This document shows, in pieces, positions 53,772 through 56,160 of a DNA stretch of 56,160 bases (position 1 is its first letter; each line of letters opens with the position of its first letter). The stretch is taken from the NCBI GenBank assembly GCA_028716525.1, contig JAQUPQ010000027.1, forward strand, positions 1 through 56,160. The letters run 5' to 3'. The notes under the pieces are model-generated. The model had not been told where the DNA came from, searched no databases, and worked only from the letters and a program-made list of their open reading frames with translations. Made by a program: the position numbers and the translations under genes. The DNA is from Terriglobia bacterium. GTDB taxonomy: Bacteria; Acidobacteriota; Terriglobia; JAIQFV01.

Positions 53772-55844
53772 TTATTCGTCCTTGGCCTTTCGGCAAGAAT
53801 CCCAATACAGGTAAAGGCAGAGACCGGCATATAAAACCAGGCTGAATATTTGGCCGTAACTGATGAACCACCCATGAGGTGTGGACGGCATCCATTGATA
53901 CGTCTTGGTGTTCGGATCGAACATGCGAATATACGGAATACCGGCGCTGATGAATCGTTCCCAATGAAAGTTCCTCAAAACCACTCCCAACACTCCCAGC
54001 AAGGCTCCTCCGGCAATAAAACCCGAGGCAATCAACGTGCCCCTCTCCCAGCGTTGCTTGGTCACTCTCTCCTGTTTTGAAGAGTGCAGAACCGCGTAGG
54101 AAATAAATCCTCCCAGGAGCGCGGGAGCATTCAATTCCAGCGGCAGGTACATCCCCAGCGCAAAGATCATCGAGGGAACCGAGAGCATTTCACAGATCAG
54201 AACGATCACGGCACCGATACCGTAGAGCAACCACGTTATGGGCTCATTGGCCATCATGGAGGATGCGATGGCTTTCATGATGTTGGCCTGGGGGGCATCG
54301 ATGAGCGTCCGTCCCGCCGCCACGTCATCCGGACTGAAGGCATACACGCCGCTCATGAAATGAATGGTGTAAACCACGGCAATGGAAGAAATGGCAACGC
54401 CGAGGAACTTCCAAATCTCCTGGCGGCGCGGAGTAGTGCCCAGCCAATAACCGATTTTCAGATCGGTTACAAATCCGCCGGCAAGGGCCAGGGCTGTGCA
54501 GACCATGCACCCGATCATCAGCACCACAACCATACCAAAGGAACCCGAGATTCCCACGCGCAGAAAGATAAAGCTGGAAATGATGATGGTCAGCATGGTC
54601 ATCCCGGAAATCGGATTGCGGGCCACGATGGCAATGGCGTTTGCAGCCACCGTGGTGAACATGAAAGACATCAAAAGGACAATGGCGACGGCGATCCACA
54701 CGGCGCCCCACCATCCGATCAAAGTCCTCAGATAAATTGCGGAGAAGAGTCCCGTCAGAACGATCCCGGCGAAAACCAGGACCATCGAAACATCCCGGTC
54801 TGTCCGTGGTGAATCCGAGGAATGGCCCTGCCGGGCCGACAAGATTCCTTTAAAGCCCAACGCAAAGGACCCCACGATAATCTTCAGTGACTTGAGGATG
54901 GCCACAATGCCGGCAAAAGCAATGCAGCCCACGGCGATGCGACGCTGAACGTACAGCCGGAAGATCTCTTCAGCATCCATTTGACCGATCAGTTTGCTCC
55001 CCGGGGCCAGCGCTTGGGGTAGATGCTGGCCGACAAAATAGATGGTAGGAACAAGGATCAGGACCGATAAAAAACTTCCCGATATCAAAATAAGAGAATT
55101 GCGGAGACCGATGACGTAGCCCAGTCCCAAAATGGAAGGAATGGCATCGAGCTTGATCACCATGCGGGCCTTGTCCGCAAGCACTTGGCCGGCTCGGGTG
55201 AACAGAAAGTCGATGTGTTCCTGCCACAGAGCGCAAGTCGTGGTGATGAATTCATAGATCCCACCCAGTCCCATGGAGTACAAGAGCAGCTTGGCCTGCT
55301 CTCCCCCGCTTTCTCCTGTTACCAGAATTTCGGTGGTCGCCGTAGCCTCCGGATAGGGGAGCTTCCCGTGCATCTCGACGCAAAAATAACGGCGCAGTGG
55401 GATCAAAAACAAGATACCGAGGCAGGCACCCAAGAAGCATGCCAGGATCATGGACCAAAGTGGGGGTTGCAATTTCAAGACGTAGAGTGCCGGCAATGTG
55501 AAGATGGCGCCTGAAACCACCACGGCCGAGGTGCTTCCGATGGATTGAATAATGACATTTTCCGAGACCGTGGACTTTCGGGGGAATGCATGTTTGAGTC
55601 CCACCGCCAAAACGGCGATGGGGATGGCAGCCTCGAAGACCTGGCCCACTTTCATGCCCAGGTAGGCGGCCGAAAGCGTGAAAATCACCGCCATGCCCAG
55701 TCCGATAAAAACCGCCCGCAGAGTGACTTCCGGGATAATCGATTCCGCTGGAACGTAGGGTTCATAACTCTCCCCCACTCGTAGTTCAGTATAAGCGTTG
55801 TCGGGCAGACGCTTGGAACTTGGGACTCGGGTGGCAACCGGCAT
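53772..55844 (-). CDS. OPT-family oligopeptide/siderophore transporter
   Basis: Proton-driven inner-membrane carrier of 690 residues with about 15 membrane segments. Family marks are the opening ELTLRAV-like PEVTLRAVFIGLGMAVIFTLSAAYLGMKVGQVFEAAIPIAVLAVG, then ENVIIQSIGSTSAVVVSGAIFTLPALYVL, the PEATATTEILV motif and a later GGFVTDLKIGYWLGTTPRRQEIWKFLG. OPT members move oligopeptides, glutathione or metal chelates. GAGGAG precedes the ATG by about nine bases. Together with ggt, M28 and amino-acid carriers it suggests growth on peptides. Confidence 0.92.
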   Translation of the reverse strand: MPVATRVPSSKRLPDNAYTELRVGESYEPYVPAESIIPEVTLRAVFIGLGMAVIFTLSAAYLGMKVGQVFEAAIPIAVLAVGLKHAFPRKSTVSENVIIQSIGSTSAVVVSGAIFTLPALYVLKLQPPLWSMILACFLGACLGILFLIPLRRYFCVEMHGKLPYPEATATTEILVTGESGGEQAKLLLYSMGLGGIYEFITTTCALWQEHIDFLFTRAGQVLADKARMVIKLDAIPSILGLGYVIGLRNSLILISGSFLSVLILVPTIYFVGQHLPQALAPGSKLIGQMDAEEIFRLYVQRRIAVGCIAFAGIVAILKSLKIIVGSFALGFKGILSARQGHSSDSPRTDRDVSMVLVFAGIVLTGLFSAIYLRTLIGWWGAVWIAVAIVLLMSFMFTTVAANAIAIVARNPISGMTMLTIIISSFIFLRVGISGSFGMVVVLMIGCMVCTALALAGGFVTDLKIGYWLGTTPRRQEIWKFLGVAISSIAVVYTIHFMSGVYAFSPDDVAAGRTLIDAPQANIMKAIASSMMANEPITWLLYGIGAVIVLICEMLSVPSMIFALGMYLPLELNAPALLGGFISYAVLHSSKQERVTKQRWERGTLIASGFIAGGALLGVLGVVLRNFHWERFISAGIPYIRMFDPNTKTYQWMPSTPHGWFISYGQIFSLVLYAGLCLYLYWDSCRKAKDE

Positions 55845-55950
55845 GAAAAGCCTCCTCAGTATCGATCCTGCATTTGAAGCAACCCATCAGTTCGAGGTGC
55901 TAAGAAGCTGCAATCAGCATTTGAGGCCGACAAGCCTCGGCGAGCGGAGA

Positions 55951-56160
55951 TCAGTATTTCACCCATTCCAGACAGAGTCCGTGGGCGGGAGCGGTCCACG
56001 GAGCGGCAGAGCGGTCCCTGGCCAGCAGCAATTTAGGAATGGAGTCGACAACAACATGTTTTTTGCCGACTTCAATCAAGGTTCCCACGATGGCCCGCAC
56101 CATGCGATGCAAAAATCCGGTCGCCTCAATGCGGTAAACCAGCATCCGACCGTCTTTTTC
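55951..56160 (-). CDS. truA: tRNA pseudouridine(38-40) synthase TruA, C-terminal part
   Basis: The frame is open to the end of the window, so the gene begins outside it; 69 residues are visible. GFLHRMVRAIVGTLIEVGK is the C-terminal TruA signature, next to KDGRMLVYRIEA. The rest (LLLARDRSAAPWTAPAHGLCLEWVKY) fits the ending of the family. The catalytic aspartate lies in the missing part. Confidence 0.88.
   Translation of the reverse strand, partial: EKDGRMLVYRIEATGFLHRMVRAIVGTLIEVGKKHVVVDSIPKLLLARDRSAAPWTAPAHGLCLEWVKY

Noticed and set aside
1-56160. tRNA genes, CRISPR arrays, transposons, phage genes or toxin-antitoxin pairs
   Set aside because: I read every spacer over about 75 bases and saw no cloverleaf with a T-loop GTTCGA, no regularly spaced repeats, and no integrase, transposase or toxin-like gene. 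Small or diverged ones could still be missed by eye.

Overview
The window is a gene-dense bacterial chromosome segment of moderately high GC, with about 46 protein genes, short spacers and both strands used. I see no tRNA or rRNA gene, CRISPR array, insertion sequence, integrase or phage gene. The best guess for the source is Acidobacteriota. The reasons are a single-chain LptF-LptG permease, a small secreted cysteine protein of a type common there, GlyQ/GlyS plus AsnS, PPDK, and many secreted peptidase and amidohydrolase genes. This is inference from gene content, not proof.

Layout. 1-9.4 kb: the 3' part of speA (arginine decarboxylase), the lptFG fusion, a GH57 glucanase, a secreted M28 peptidase and a secreted YtcJ-type amidohydrolase. 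9.6-17.6 kb: a three-PAS hybrid histidine kinase, a flavin reductase, a DUF72 protein, mazG, a GNAT/N-succinylamino-acid-racemase-like pair and an isopropylmalate-dehydrogenase-family enzyme. 17.9-25.6 kb: recO-glyQ-glyS-ppdK and a Crp/Fnr regulator. 25.8-35.1 kb: a small exported protein, ddl-asnS, ggt, a methyltransferase, two transporters (SSS and APC) and a small secreted protein with its own promoter and terminator. 35.1-42.0 kb: the classical rimP-nusA-infB-ylxP-rbfA-truB operon on the minus strand, with a good promoter and a 5' stem-loop. 42.1-49.5 kb: Hsp20, lon, thiL, a DUF2062 protein, a methyltransferase, aroA and erpA. 49.6-56.2 kb: xdhC, yqeB and a mocA-like gene (molybdenum-hydroxylase maturation, possibly selenium-dependent), a LeuA-like synthase, a zinc-ribbon-like orphan, an OPT transporter and the 3' end of truA.

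How the genes work together. Housekeeping functions (translation, repair, envelope, proteostasis) are mixed with a clear theme of peptide and amino-acid use: M28 peptidase, gamma-glutamyltransferase, OPT, APC and SSS carriers, and a pair that may convert D-amino acids to L-amino acids.

I found no plainly new multi-gene system. The most worthwhile leads are the mocA/yqeB/xdhC set, the GNAT-racemase pair, the LptF-LptG fusion and the structured leader of the rimP-nusA-infB operon.
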